This document shows, one piece after another, positions 34,401 through 44,282 of a stretch of 64,000 nt of DNA. The notes under the pieces are model-generated. The model worked only from the letters and a program-made list of their open reading frames with translations. It was not told the origin of the DNA and ran no database searches. A program made the translations under genes and the position numbers. The stretch is from Clostridium acetobutylicum ATCC 824 (GTDB lineage: Bacteria; Bacillota; Clostridia; Clostridiales; Clostridiaceae), in NCBI RefSeq assembly GCF_000008765.1, contig NC_003030.1, forward strand, positions 1,212,001-1,276,000. The letters are read 5' to 3'. Each line of letters begins with the position of its first letter. Positions within the stretch are counted from its first letter, which is position 1.

Positions 34401-36959
34401 AAAGAAGGACAGTATTTTGATTTGACATCTTTAAAAAGCAGTGTAGAAGTACTTGAAGAAAAGTATGAGGCTTATGTAAAAATAACTTCAGGAAAGGCAG
34501 TTGTTGGAGACTATACAAAGGTAGGAATAAAAGATGTAACAGAAGAAAATATTGCTTATATTAATTTAAATATAGATTTGCAGAATTGTTTTGATACACC
34601 AACGGTTCAGGCTAGAATAGAAGTACTTGTTAAGCAATATAATTCTTACATTGTAATTAGTAAAGGTAGTGCAACTGTAGAAGACTATGAAGCTATAAAC
34701 ATAACAGGTGTTACAAAGGATAATATAAAGTATATAAATTGTGAATTGAAAGGCACAAATTTTGCTGAAAGTGCTGAGGTTCAAGCTAAAGTAGATGAAG
34801 TAGTTAAAGTTTATGAAGAGCTTGTTAGAATAAATCTGGGTACAGCTTCAGTAAATGATTATACAGCTATTGGAGTTAGTGGAGTTGCGGATATTAATAT
34901 AGCCTTAGTAAACCAAGATATGAAAGAAAAAGGTTATTTAAGTGTGGAAGAAATAAAACAAAGAATAGATGCTGTTTTTAGTCTTCAAACTGTTCTAGGA
35001 AGAATAAATTCATCTGAGGGAATCTTAAGTGACTATGAAGCAGCAGGGGCTGTAGGTGTTACTAATGAAAACTTAGCGTATGTAAACACCAACATTAAAG
35101 GAAAGTTATTTGAGTCACTTGAGGATGTTAAAGCATCTGTGAATGAAATTGTAGCGCAGTATGAAATAAGTATTAAGATAGAACAAATAGTACAAAGAAT
35201 CAATTTAGGTACAGCATCAGTAAGTGATTACAACTACATTGAGATTACAAGTGTAACTGACGAAAATGTAGATGCAATAAATGCAGATTTTAAAGGAAAG
35301 GGTTACAGTGATATTGAAGAGATTCGTGAAAGAGTGAATGTAATAATTAAAATTAAGGCTGCATTAGATAGGGTGAATTCAGGTACAGCTTCATTAGAGG
35401 ATTTTAGTACTCTAGGTATAACAGAGGTTTACAAGGATATCTTGGTGTATGTTAATAGTGATTTAAAGGGCTTAAATTATAAAACTATAGAAGATGTACA
35501 AAAAAGAATAGATGAAAAAATGAATGTATATGTATTCTTAAACAAGGTAAACCTAGGAGAAGCAGTTTTAACTGATTACACTTCTTTAAATATAACAGGT
35601 ATAGACGCAAGTTTATTTGTTTATGTAAATGAAGACTTAAAAGGTAAAAACTACACGACAATACAAGAAGTTCAGGATAGGATAAGTAGCAGGGTAAGTA
35701 TATATGCAATAATAGAAAAAATAAATAAAGGACAAGCAGTACTTACTGATTATTCAACCCTTGGAATAACAAATGTGGATAGTAGTATAATTATATACAT
35801 TAATGCAGATTTGCAGGGGAAAGATTTTAAGACAGTAGAGGAAATAGAAGAAAGAATAAGTGCTGAAATAAATATTTATAAGGCACTCCAGAAAATCAAT
35901 GCTGGAGAGGCAGTGCTTAGTGATTACGGAATTTTAGGAATAACAGGATTGGATTCAAACTTAGTAGTGTATGCAAATGCAGATTTACAAGGGAAAAACT
36001 ATACTAATGTAGATGAAGTAAAAGTTACAATTGAACAAGATCTCAATGTATACCAAATTTTAAAGAAAATAAATGATGGTACTGCCAGCTTGAACGATTA
36101 TAGTGAAGTCAATATTACTGAGGTTATTGATTACAATTTATACTATGTGAATGCAAGAATAAAGGGAGCAAATTTAGTAACCTTAGAGGCTGTCCAAGAA
36201 AGAATTTTAAATTTAGTAAATTCTATTCAGATATCAACAGCTTCTGGATATATTAAAGATGCTTCAACTGGTAATTTTGTAGTAGGTGCAGCAATTAAGT
36301 TTAAAATAAATGATGGAACTGGCATTGATAAATATCTTTCTAAAAATGGAGTAGAAATTGTTGTATATACAGATGCTAATGGAAAATATAGTGTTGATTT
36401 GCCAGAAGGAAACTATACGGCAGTAGCTCAAATGGACGGATATATTGCTCAAGAGTTTTCAATTATAGCTAATGCAGCAAATGAAAGTGTACAACAAAAC
36501 ACGGCTTTAGTACCAATAAGAAATGATGAAAAATATAGTATAGTACTAACCTGGGGGGTAGTTCCAAGAGATTTAGATTCACATCTTACAGGAACAACAG
36601 CAGATGGAACAATATTGCATGTGAATTATAATACTAAGAAGGCTTATGACAATGGCAAGGAAGTTGCAAGCTTAGATGTTGATGATCAATCTAGTTATGG
36701 ACCAGAAACAGTTACACTTGATGTTGACGGTAATGGAACTTATAAATATTCAGTTTTCGATTATAGTGATCAGTCAAGTACAACTTCAAATTTAATGTCA
36801 AATTCAGGAGCAAAGGTAAATGTATATAAAGGGAATCAACTGGTTAAAACTTATACAATTTCTCCTAATGAAGTAGGAGATGTTTGGAATGTATTTCAAA
36901 TTGTAAATGGGCAAATTGTAGATGTTAATACAGTAGGATACACTAAGGTTCCAGAGTAA
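31500..36959 (+). CDS. Secreted surface protein B: 25 LGI-type modules, one CarboxypepD_reg-like domain, YfaP-like C-terminus
   Basis: 1819 residues; GGGGGAAAATTT before the ATG. Sec signal ends near VKAYAAEN. I count 25 modules by their DY/LGI core (e.g. TATLDIYNSLGITGVTTENI, QAVLTDYSTLGITNVDSSI); two use DF or DV instead of DY. One carboxypeptidase-regulatory-like domain (ASGYIKDASTGNFVVGAAIK) and a C-terminal YSIVLTWGVVPRDLDSHLTG domain follow. The first eight modules match those of protein A in order (shared features such as KRYA in module 2 and an RDxKTLxxLQD stretch in module 6), so the genes came from a duplication, after which B gained modules in the middle. The region 33279-33643 (modules 9-11) is the most divergent. 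Confidence 0.87.
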   Translation: MNNIKKTLLIASVLALGTKMGMDLNAVKAYAAENVSSSKIVTSEKASESGNNAVNNNEIKTPDNSYEEQAKNLQVQADVKKNVQGTVNNTQTSSNETDEEKLIASINAGSENLSDYNSLGFTNVKPDNIKVMEQQIKNARTSKGADLTKDEIGTTIANTSDSIKGIFDRMTKGTAVVSDYQFLLITQVNSNNLQDINSWLTGKRYALISKILSTVDKITTAVSNINNANDHESDFTALQIYNVQEDLVPFLNENISAAKKNKGSDLSSSEINTVVKDSLSKLQDALERINLGQGTLDDYHFIGAANVDENNLEDVNGWANGKGWFERNNAIEEINSIVEPLSRINSGDSTAADYDAIQVDGVDDNNIDNIKSVIAEKKQLKGKNLNIAEIKSAVEEYKTVLDFYDLIKKGTAKVSDYNAIGLTGVTEDNVTDMNELLKNRDIKTLNKLQDNINSIIKSLKNINAGTDTPDDYTNLNISSVTQDNISFIRDDIKTAKQANGSDLNKGKIQDSVNNSLKRLSAMDRINAGSAALDDYNLLGIEGVTSDNLTFVNNQVKGSNCKTIDELKTKVSDALKLYDSYNKVNNGDATYDDYLKIGIVIKIEEVTYYNGVFKGKNYFTLEELKVGINIAVRVRISTENIKNGVGSVEDFTIAGYTGVTEENIKYINKVIIEGGDASPEAISNIITEVNVEIQSLKRWSSGQVTAEDVKSLGLSIVTEENISYIMDRVVKNTYYSKVELIEAVEAIIKEKEIYERINLGQATVADYEYIKVTGVTSVNITSINDYVKSGNLTTREELQAKIDVVIEQTQSVAHTDVVIGRVNLGEANISDFEFMGITVVNSFNIQYVDDHLKDDKYTTIDAIKAAVTVFVGQYSIYEEINKGTATLDIYNSLGITGVTTENITYINLNIKESSYFNASDIQTKVNALISVYGYYEEINKGEATVDVYTSLGITGVTKENIIFINTYIKEGQYFDLTSLKSSVEVLEEKYEAYVKITSGKAVVGDYTKVGIKDVTEENIAYINLNIDLQNCFDTPTVQARIEVLVKQYNSYIVISKGSATVEDYEAINITGVTKDNIKYINCELKGTNFAESAEVQAKVDEVVKVYEELVRINLGTASVNDYTAIGVSGVADINIALVNQDMKEKGYLSVEEIKQRIDAVFSLQTVLGRINSSEGILSDYEAAGAVGVTNENLAYVNTNIKGKLFESLEDVKASVNEIVAQYEISIKIEQIVQRINLGTASVSDYNYIEITSVTDENVDAINADFKGKGYSDIEEIRERVNVIIKIKAALDRVNSGTASLEDFSTLGITEVYKDILVYVNSDLKGLNYKTIEDVQKRIDEKMNVYVFLNKVNLGEAVLTDYTSLNITGIDASLFVYVNEDLKGKNYTTIQEVQDRISSRVSIYAIIEKINKGQAVLTDYSTLGITNVDSSIIIYINADLQGKDFKTVEEIEERISAEINIYKALQKINAGEAVLSDYGILGITGLDSNLVVYANADLQGKNYTNVDEVKVTIEQDLNVYQILKKINDGTASLNDYSEVNITEVIDYNLYYVNARIKGANLVTLEAVQERILNLVNSIQISTASGYIKDASTGNFVVGAAIKFKINDGTGIDKYLSKNGVEIVVYTDANGKYSVDLPEGNYTAVAQMDGYIAQEFSIIANAANESVQQNTALVPIRNDEKYSIVLTWGVVPRDLDSHLTGTTADGTILHVNYNTKKAYDNGKEVASLDVDDQSSYGPETVTLDVDGNGTYKYSVFDYSDQSSTTSNLMSNSGAKVNVYKGNQLVKTYTISPNEVGDVWNVFQIVNGQIVDVNTVGYTKVPE

Positions 36960-36982
36960 TATTTACTAAGTTTATAGATAAT

Positions 36983-37016
36983 AAAAGCGAGTTTGCAGAA
37001 ATGTAAGCTCGTTTTC
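36983..37016 (+). terminator. Probable terminator of surface protein B
   Basis: AAAAGCGAG...GCTCGTTTTC: CGAG/CTCG arms flanked by A-run and T-run, 25 bp after the stop codon. Pairing has a bulge, so strength is uncertain. Confidence 0.55.
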
Positions 37017-37110
37017 TATTATGTATAAGGAGCATGAGTTAATGGAAAAATGCTGAACTATTTTAATACATAAATCAAAAAAAATTTTATTTAACGACTC
37101 AATTATACAA

Positions 37111-37155
37111 AATTCAACAATAATCAGTGGTATAATCTGACTCTATGGATAAGCT
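37111..37155 (+). promoter_or_regulatory. Promoter box shared with 7311-7355
   Basis: Extended -10 TGGTATAAT and conserved downstream CTGACTCTATGGATAA. A -35-like TTCAACA lies upstream as in the other copy (TTCGACA). Probably drives the 165-aa gene at 37244. Confidence 0.5.
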
Positions 37156-37243
37156 GAAAAACGATAAAAGATATGTTGAAGGAAAAATACAATTGTTATC
37201 AAAGTACATTGGAATTAGTTATATAATAAGAGGTGCATAGGAT

Positions 37244-37741
37244 ATGGAGAACAAGTATATTATGGAAAAATTAATTTGGACAGAGTGGGACTTTGATAAA
37301 ATGAAGTGGCAGAATTGTAATATTTATGCCTTTGCATTTGATAAGTATAATTATAAATTAATGATTGATATTGACTACATATTTGAAAGGATAAGTTCTA
37401 AAAACGAAGGTGAATATTATAAGTTTTTGGTTTCACCTGCTACATTGGTATTTGAAAATGTACATAAGCTGGAAATGCATATGGATAGTAATAGTGATTT
37501 AGAAATACATATTAATAAAGTATATAGAGAAGAAATAAAACATCTCAGCATAAAGGATTATGTAAGTAAAAGAGTAGAATGGAAATGGATAATTGATACA
37601 AAAGAAGGCAAAATAAGCTTTTATTCTACTGGGTTTAACATGTACATAAGAAGACAGCCTATATTGCAGCAAGCTCAAGGTATTGAATTTGTTAAAAGAG
37701 GGTGGATATCGTTTTACCAGGGGAGCTTGGATAATTTATAG
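37244..37741 (+). CDS. 165-aa protein of unknown function, immunity-like
   Basis: ATG 37244 follows AGAGGTGCATAGGAT; ATG 37262 is an alternative. Soluble, Trp/Tyr/Lys-rich, no signal or membrane helix. Visible pattern: KLIWTEWDFDKMKWQNCNIY, FLVSPATLVFENVHKLEMHM, and WKWIIDTKEGKISFYSTGFN, an all-beta sheet-like protein of a kind often seen as immunity or DUF proteins in Firmicutes. It stands alone between surface protein B and a YdjM-like gene. Its promoter box is shared with a gene in the toxin island, hinting at a common origin. I do not recognise a family. Confidence 0.6.
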   Translation: MENKYIMEKLIWTEWDFDKMKWQNCNIYAFAFDKYNYKLMIDIDYIFERISSKNEGEYYKFLVSPATLVFENVHKLEMHMDSNSDLEIHINKVYREEIKHLSIKDYVSKRVEWKWIIDTKEGKISFYSTGFNMYIRRQPILQQAQGIEFVKRGWISFYQGSLDNL

Positions 37742-37907
37742 TAATACTTTTAGGTTTGTCTAGTCACTTGAAACCTATAACAAAGGACACCATACTAAAA
37801 TCCAATATTTTATTTAGTAATACCCATTAGAATCATCTAACTTATGATATAATAGGGTATTATTAAAGTTTTAATATAATTTATAAAGCTGAAAGGTGGA
37901 TTTTATT

Positions 37908-38546
37908 GTGACAGGAAAAACTCATATTAGTATAGGCTTGATGTCTTCTGCAGCAGTTCTTTCAGTAAATAATCCAACGCCTGAAAATATAGCGGTGGGT
38001 CTAGCAGTTGGAGTTTTAGGAGCGTTAATGCCAGATATAGATACAAGCAGAAGCAAAGTTAGCTATAATTTACGAAAGATAGTAGTGTATGCTGCACTAG
38101 TTATAGTAGGTGCGTATATTTTAATGGCTAATTTTTATCCTGAAGTTGAAAAGACTAATTTATTTCTTAAAAATATGGGAGTATATAAACTTAAAGATTA
38201 TATTCCTTATAATTTGAAACTTTCAAATGCAGGATTATTAATTATTGTAGGATGTATTATATTTTCTAAGTTTACAAAACACAGGAGCTTTTCACATAGT
38301 ATATTAGGTCTCATATTGTTTACGGTGGGAGTTAAGTTATTACTAGGAAATATATTTATTTATTTTGCTGTAGGTTTTATATCCCATATGGTGGCAGATA
38401 CCTTTACAAATAGTGGAATAGAAGTTTTTTACCCAATCAAAAAAAAGATATCCTTAAAGCTTGTTCATACAGGATCTATGTTAGATCACTTTACAGGTGG
38501 ATTAGCTTTTATAGTTTTTTTAGCTATAATTTTGAAAATAAAATAA
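37908..38546 (+). CDS. YdjM-like membrane-bound metal-dependent hydrolase
   Basis: 212 residues from GTG 37908, which has AAAGGTGG 8 bp upstream. The N-terminus TGKTHISIGLMSSAAVLSVN, then GALMPDIDTSRSKVS, the central HRSFSHSILGL and SHMVADTFTNSGIEVFYPI place it in the YdjM/COG1988 family: an integral membrane protein with His/Asp motifs that can bind metal. In Gram-positives these proteins are often SOS-regulated or linked to phospholipid turnover; the activity is not firmly established. About five membrane helices (for example 10-40, 60-80, 100-120, 135-160, 190-210). Confidence 0.85.
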   Translation: MTGKTHISIGLMSSAAVLSVNNPTPENIAVGLAVGVLGALMPDIDTSRSKVSYNLRKIVVYAALVIVGAYILMANFYPEVEKTNLFLKNMGVYKLKDYIPYNLKLSNAGLLIIVGCIIFSKFTKHRSFSHSILGLILFTVGVKLLLGNIFIYFAVGFISHMVADTFTNSGIEVFYPIKKKISLKLVHTGSMLDHFTGGLAFIVFLAIILKIK

Positions 38547-38553
38547 TTGCATT

Positions 38554-38595
38554 AAAAAACATAGTGAAGACAATATGGTTTTTGCTATGTTTTTT
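38554..38595 (+). terminator. Terminator after the YdjM-like gene
   Basis: AAAAAACATAG pairs with CTATGTTTTTT around a ~20-nt loop; ends in T-run. Confidence 0.75.
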
Positions 38596-38599
38596 GTGT

Positions 38600-40290
<1,691 letters not shown>

Positions 40291-40296
40291 GTAATT

Positions 40297-42606
40297 ATGA
40301 AGTTTACTAACGGCTATTGGCTTATTAAAGAAGGATATAAAATAATAAATCCAAAGGTGGCTTATGAGATTAAGATAGAAGACAAAAAAGCTACTATTTA
40401 CGCACCATGTACTACTATTGAAAATAGAGGGAAAACTTTAGATGGAGGAATGATAACAATAGAAATAACCTCTCCTTTAGAGGATGTTTTAAAGGTTCGC
40501 ATATATCATCATGCTGGATACTTAAAGGTTGGACCTTATTTTGAAATAGAAGATAAAAAATTGGACTTAGTTTGTGAAGAGAGCTCTTTACAAGTGAAGA
40601 TAAAATCGGGAAATTTATGCGCTAAGGTAGATAAAGAAAATTGGAGGATAGGTTTTTATAATAAAGAAAAGCTTATAACAGCTAGTCTGCCAGGAGGAAT
40701 TGGATATGTAACAAAGGGTGAAGAGGAAAGTTATGTAAAGGAAGAACTTAGTATAGATGTTGGAGAACTCATATATGGATTAGGAGAAAGATTTACTCCA
40801 TTTGTGAAAAATGGTCAATCAGTTGACATATGGAATGCAGATGGGGGAACCGGAAGTGAACAATCTTATAAGAACATACCTTTTTATGTTAGTAATAAAG
40901 GTTATGGAGTATTTGTAAATCATCCAGAAAAGGTTTCTTTTGAAGTTGCATCAGAAAAAGTATCAAGGGTGCAATTTTCTGTTGAAGGAGAGTATTTAGA
41001 GTATTTTATAATAAATGGACCTAGCTTGAAAAAAGTAATAGAGAACTATACAACCTTAACGGGTAAGCCAGCCCTTCCACCGGCTTGGAGCTTTGGACTA
41101 TGGCTATCAACTTCTTTTCTTACAAATTACGATGAAGAAACTGTAAATAGTTTTATTGATGGAATGAAGGAAAGAGATATCCCTCTTGATGTATTTCATT
41201 TTGACTGTTTTTGGATGAAGGAATTTGAGTGGTGCAACTTTAAATGGGATGACAGGATGTTTAAAAATCCTGAAAAAATGCTTAAAACAATAAAGAGTAA
41301 AGGAATAAAGACTTGTGTTTGGATAAATCCATATATAGCTCAGAAATCTCCTTTATTTAATGAAGCAGTTGAAAATGGATATCTTCTTAAAAGAGCTAAT
41401 GGAGAGGTATGGCAGTGGGATATGTGGCAAGCAGGAATGGGAGTTGTAGATTTTACTAACCCTAAGGCAACTGTATGGTTTCAAAATAAACTAGAAGAAT
41501 TAGTAGATATGGGAGTAGATGCTTTTAAAACAGATTTTGGAGAAAGAATACCAACGGATGTAGTTTATTATGATGGCTCGAATGCAAAAAAAATGCACAA
41601 TTATTATACTTATCTATACAATAAAACTGTTTTCGATTTGTTAAAAAGAAAAAAGGGTGAAAAAGAAGCAGTTTTATTTGCAAGATCAGCCACTGTAGGA
41701 GGACAAAAGTTTCCAGTTCATTGGGGTGGTGATTGTACTTCAAGCTATACTTCCATGGCAGAATCTCTAAGAGGAGGACTTTCCTTTACTCTAAGTGGCT
41801 TTGGTTTCTGGAGTCACGATATTGGAGGGTTTGAAAATGGAACTACAGCAGATTTATATAAGAGATGGACACAGTTCGGACTACTTTCCACTCATAGCAG
41901 ATATCATGGAAGTGGTGAATACAAGGTTCCTTGGATATATGATGAAGAAGCTGTGGAGGTTACAAGAAAGTTTACAAAACTAAAGTGCAGTTTAATGCCT
42001 TATTTATATAAAAATGCATGTGAAACTTCTGAAACAGGTGTGTCTATGGTTAGAGCTATGGTGTTAGAGTTTATGGAGGATGAAGCTTGTTCATATTTGG
42101 ATAGGCAATATATGCTTGGAGACAGTTTGCTTGTAGCACCTATATTTAAGGAAAGTGGTAGAGTTAGATATTATATTCCAAAAGGTAGATGGACAAATAT
42201 CTTAACTAATAAAGTTTTAGATGGTGAAAGGTGGTATGAAGAAGAATATGATTATATGAATTTGCCTCTTTTAGCCAGGGAAAATTCTATAATAACCTTT
42301 GGGTATATAGATTCTAAAGCTGAATATGACTACACTAAAAATCCTTCATTTAATATATTTGAGTTACAGGAAGAAAAAATAGCTAAAAGCTGTATTTATA
42401 ATAGTTTGGGTGTTAAAAAAGTTTTAATAACAGCAGTAAAAAAAGATGATGAAATAAAAATTGCAACTAATGGAATTAAGGGAGAATACAGTATACTTTT
42501 AAGAAATATTAAAAAGGTCTCAAGAGTATCCTCTGGCAAATGGCAGTCTGAAGCAGACGGGGTGAAAATAGAGTTAAGCTGTGATAAGCTTACAATTAAA
42601 CTTTAA
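40297..42606 (+). CDS. yicI: GH31 alpha-xylosidase/alpha-glucosidase (YicI type)
   Basis: 769 residues; GGGAGG 7 bp before the ATG, 6 bp after the GH1 stop, so co-transcribed. The nucleophile region FKTDFGERIPTDVVYYDGSN with KMHNYYTYLYNK is characteristic of YicI-type alpha-xylosidases rather than generic alpha-glucosidases; the acid/base Asp is in HWGGDCTSSYTSM. Other landmarks: YGLGERFTPFVKNGQ, PPAWSFGLWLSTSF, DVFHFDCFWMKEFEWC. No signal peptide, so it acts inside the cell on imported oligosaccharides such as isoprimeverose from xyloglucan. Length is normal for the family. Confidence 0.9.
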   Translation: MKFTNGYWLIKEGYKIINPKVAYEIKIEDKKATIYAPCTTIENRGKTLDGGMITIEITSPLEDVLKVRIYHHAGYLKVGPYFEIEDKKLDLVCEESSLQVKIKSGNLCAKVDKENWRIGFYNKEKLITASLPGGIGYVTKGEEESYVKEELSIDVGELIYGLGERFTPFVKNGQSVDIWNADGGTGSEQSYKNIPFYVSNKGYGVFVNHPEKVSFEVASEKVSRVQFSVEGEYLEYFIINGPSLKKVIENYTTLTGKPALPPAWSFGLWLSTSFLTNYDEETVNSFIDGMKERDIPLDVFHFDCFWMKEFEWCNFKWDDRMFKNPEKMLKTIKSKGIKTCVWINPYIAQKSPLFNEAVENGYLLKRANGEVWQWDMWQAGMGVVDFTNPKATVWFQNKLEELVDMGVDAFKTDFGERIPTDVVYYDGSNAKKMHNYYTYLYNKTVFDLLKRKKGEKEAVLFARSATVGGQKFPVHWGGDCTSSYTSMAESLRGGLSFTLSGFGFWSHDIGGFENGTTADLYKRWTQFGLLSTHSRYHGSGEYKVPWIYDEEAVEVTRKFTKLKCSLMPYLYKNACETSETGVSMVRAMVLEFMEDEACSYLDRQYMLGDSLLVAPIFKESGRVRYYIPKGRWTNILTNKVLDGERWYEEEYDYMNLPLLARENSIITFGYIDSKAEYDYTKNPSFNIFELQEEKIAKSCIYNSLGVKKVLITAVKKDDEIKIATNGIKGEYSILLRNIKKVSRVSSGKWQSEADGVKIELSCDKLTIKL

Positions 42607-42774
42607 TCTAGTTAAAAATACTCTAGGTATCTATTACTAGAATATATGAGTATGGAGGGTTGCATTAATATTTGATTGGACATTAAATAAGAAAGACGAA
42701 GAAACCTAATATTTTTCTATATTAGATTAAGTCATGGAAATATTAGAAAGTATTTTACAGAGGGGGTTTAAGAG

Positions 42775-43653
42775 GTGAAGAAGTATATAGGATTTGATAT
42801 TGGTGGAACAAGGGTTAAGCATGCTGTTATATATGATAATGGAGAAATAAAGGTAAAAGGTGCCTATGATACAAACTATAAATGTAGAAATAAATTCATA
42901 GAAGATATTTTAAAAGTCATTAAAATCTATAAATTAAAGTATGATATTTCAGGAATAGGAATAAGTATGCCTGGTTTTGTAAATCCTTGCACAGGGCATA
43001 CAGAAAAAGCGGGTGCTATTGAAGTTATGCATAACCAAAATTTGAAAGAGATTCTTCATGATAATATAGAACTTCCAATAGAAATAGATAACGATGCAAA
43101 TTGTGCTGCCTTAGCAGAAAGGTACAGCGGAAATGCAGTGAATTGTAATGATTATGTTCTGATGACCGTTGGAACTGGTATTGGGGGTGCTATAATTACA
43201 GATGGAAAATTATTGTATGGCCATAACTTTAGAGGTGGAGAAATAGGATTTATGACAATAACAGAAGATACAGATGGGGTTAAGACAATAAGTGAAAATT
43301 GTTCAACAAGAGGTCTTTTAGAGGAATATAAAAAATATAAGAACATAGATAAAGAGGCTTCAGTAGATGGGAGAGAAGTTTTTGAGGCGGCAAGAGAGGA
43401 TAAAGAACTTAGTAAGATAATTGATGCTTGGTTTGAAAGGTTATCACGTGCTGTATTTAATCTTGCAGTTATTTTAAATCCGGAGAAAATACTAATTGGA
43501 GGAGGAATAAGTGAAAGGAAGGACTTTGTTGAAAATATATTAAATCACTTAGAGAAAAACAAGTATTGGGAAGATTTAAAGGTAGAAGTAAGCGCATGTA
43601 AACACAGAAATGATGCTGGCATTATAGGTTCTGTCTATAAGTTTTTATCATAA
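42775..43653 (+). CDS. ROK-family sugar kinase without the zinc motif (beta-glucoside kinase-like)
   Basis: 292 residues from GTG 42775 with GAGGGGG upstream. ATP-binding and catalytic motifs are clear: YIGFDIGGTRVKHAV (residues 3-17), EIDNDANCAALAE (catalytic Asp), VGTGIGGAII, and a C-terminal ILIGGGISERKDF. The usual ROK zinc site (GH and CxCGxxGC) is absent: the text reads GGEIGFMTI and SENCSTRGLLEEYK. This absence is a feature of beta-glucoside kinases (BglK) and some related ROK kinases. There is no N-terminal HTH, so it is not an NagC/XylR-type regulator. With the 6-phospho-beta-glucosidase upstream a phosphorylate-then-cleave route for beta-glucosides is plausible. Confidence 0.8.
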   Translation: MKKYIGFDIGGTRVKHAVIYDNGEIKVKGAYDTNYKCRNKFIEDILKVIKIYKLKYDISGIGISMPGFVNPCTGHTEKAGAIEVMHNQNLKEILHDNIELPIEIDNDANCAALAERYSGNAVNCNDYVLMTVGTGIGGAIITDGKLLYGHNFRGGEIGFMTITEDTDGVKTISENCSTRGLLEEYKKYKNIDKEASVDGREVFEAAREDKELSKIIDAWFERLSRAVFNLAVILNPEKILIGGGISERKDFVENILNHLEKNKYWEDLKVEVSACKHRNDAGIIGSVYKFLS

Positions 43654-43761
43654 CCTAAAAAAAGATGAGGGTTATCATGAATATTCTAAAAATAATGGTA
43701 AAAAGCATTTACAATTGTAGGAATAAAGGATTAATTTAAAATTATATAATAAAAGCTATGA

Positions 43762-43859
43762 CTACTATATTAATGATAGTATATTCTCTTAGAAGGATGG
43801 CTTGAATAAAATTCTATCTAACCGTCTAAGAATAATATTATTTTAATATAGTAGTTTTT
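43762..43859 (+). repeat. Long imperfect hairpin ending in a T-run
   Basis: CTACTATATTAA (43762-43773) pairs perfectly with TTAATATAGTAG (43843-43854), followed by TTTTTG TTTTT. Inside, ATTCTCTTAGA and TCTAAGAAT pair again, giving ~98 nt of almost continuous stem with a loop around 43801-43822. Could be an oversized terminator for the ROK gene, a structured RNA or a small palindromic element. Confidence 0.65.
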
Positions 43860-43863
43860 GTTT

Positions 43864-44282
43864 TTACAAATTGGATACAATATGAGAAACAAAGAGTTAG
43901 TACGAGATATAAAGGGTTATTTATCTATGATACATATACTTTTTAATAAATTGAGTATTTTATTTAGATTTGATAATATAGTAGTATGGTTTAGAAAAAT
44001 TAGTAATAATATATTATTAAATATTATGTATTTAAGTAGCACTATAGGTTGTTTTATGCCATTAATATGATATAATACTTTTGGGTTTTAAGTAAAAGTT
44101 TTGCTATAACAGGTGAAATTTCATACTTGAATTTTACATATTTGCTATAAGTTATTTATAGTAAGGTTTAACTTTATGTATGCTTAAAAATAAAACTTTA
44201 GGACACTATAGCGCATATATAAATTTTTATGGTTGCAATGTGTTTATAAACAAATGTTTAATATAATCAAGGAGGGAAATTC
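43864..44282. other. Intergenic leader before glpX
   Basis: About 420 bp, AT-rich; a 70-codon TTG frame at 43858-44070 has no ribosome site or homology and is not accepted. A -10-like TATAAT sits at about 44261, just before the glpX ribosome site, with no clear -35. Nothing else can be supported. Confidence 0.45.

Noticed and set aside
27742-36959. Modules of the surface paralogues as cohesin/dockerin
   Set aside because: No calcium-binding dockerin loops (DxNxDxxxxxxD) and no cohesin pattern; the LGI module is distinct.
42775-43653. ROK protein as an NagC/XylR transcriptional regulator
   Set aside because: The protein starts directly at the ATP-binding motif, with no N-terminal helix-turn-helix.
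43858-44070. 70-codon TTG frame before glpX
   Set aside because: No Shine-Dalgarno, overlaps the long hairpin's T-run, composition like non-coding DNA.
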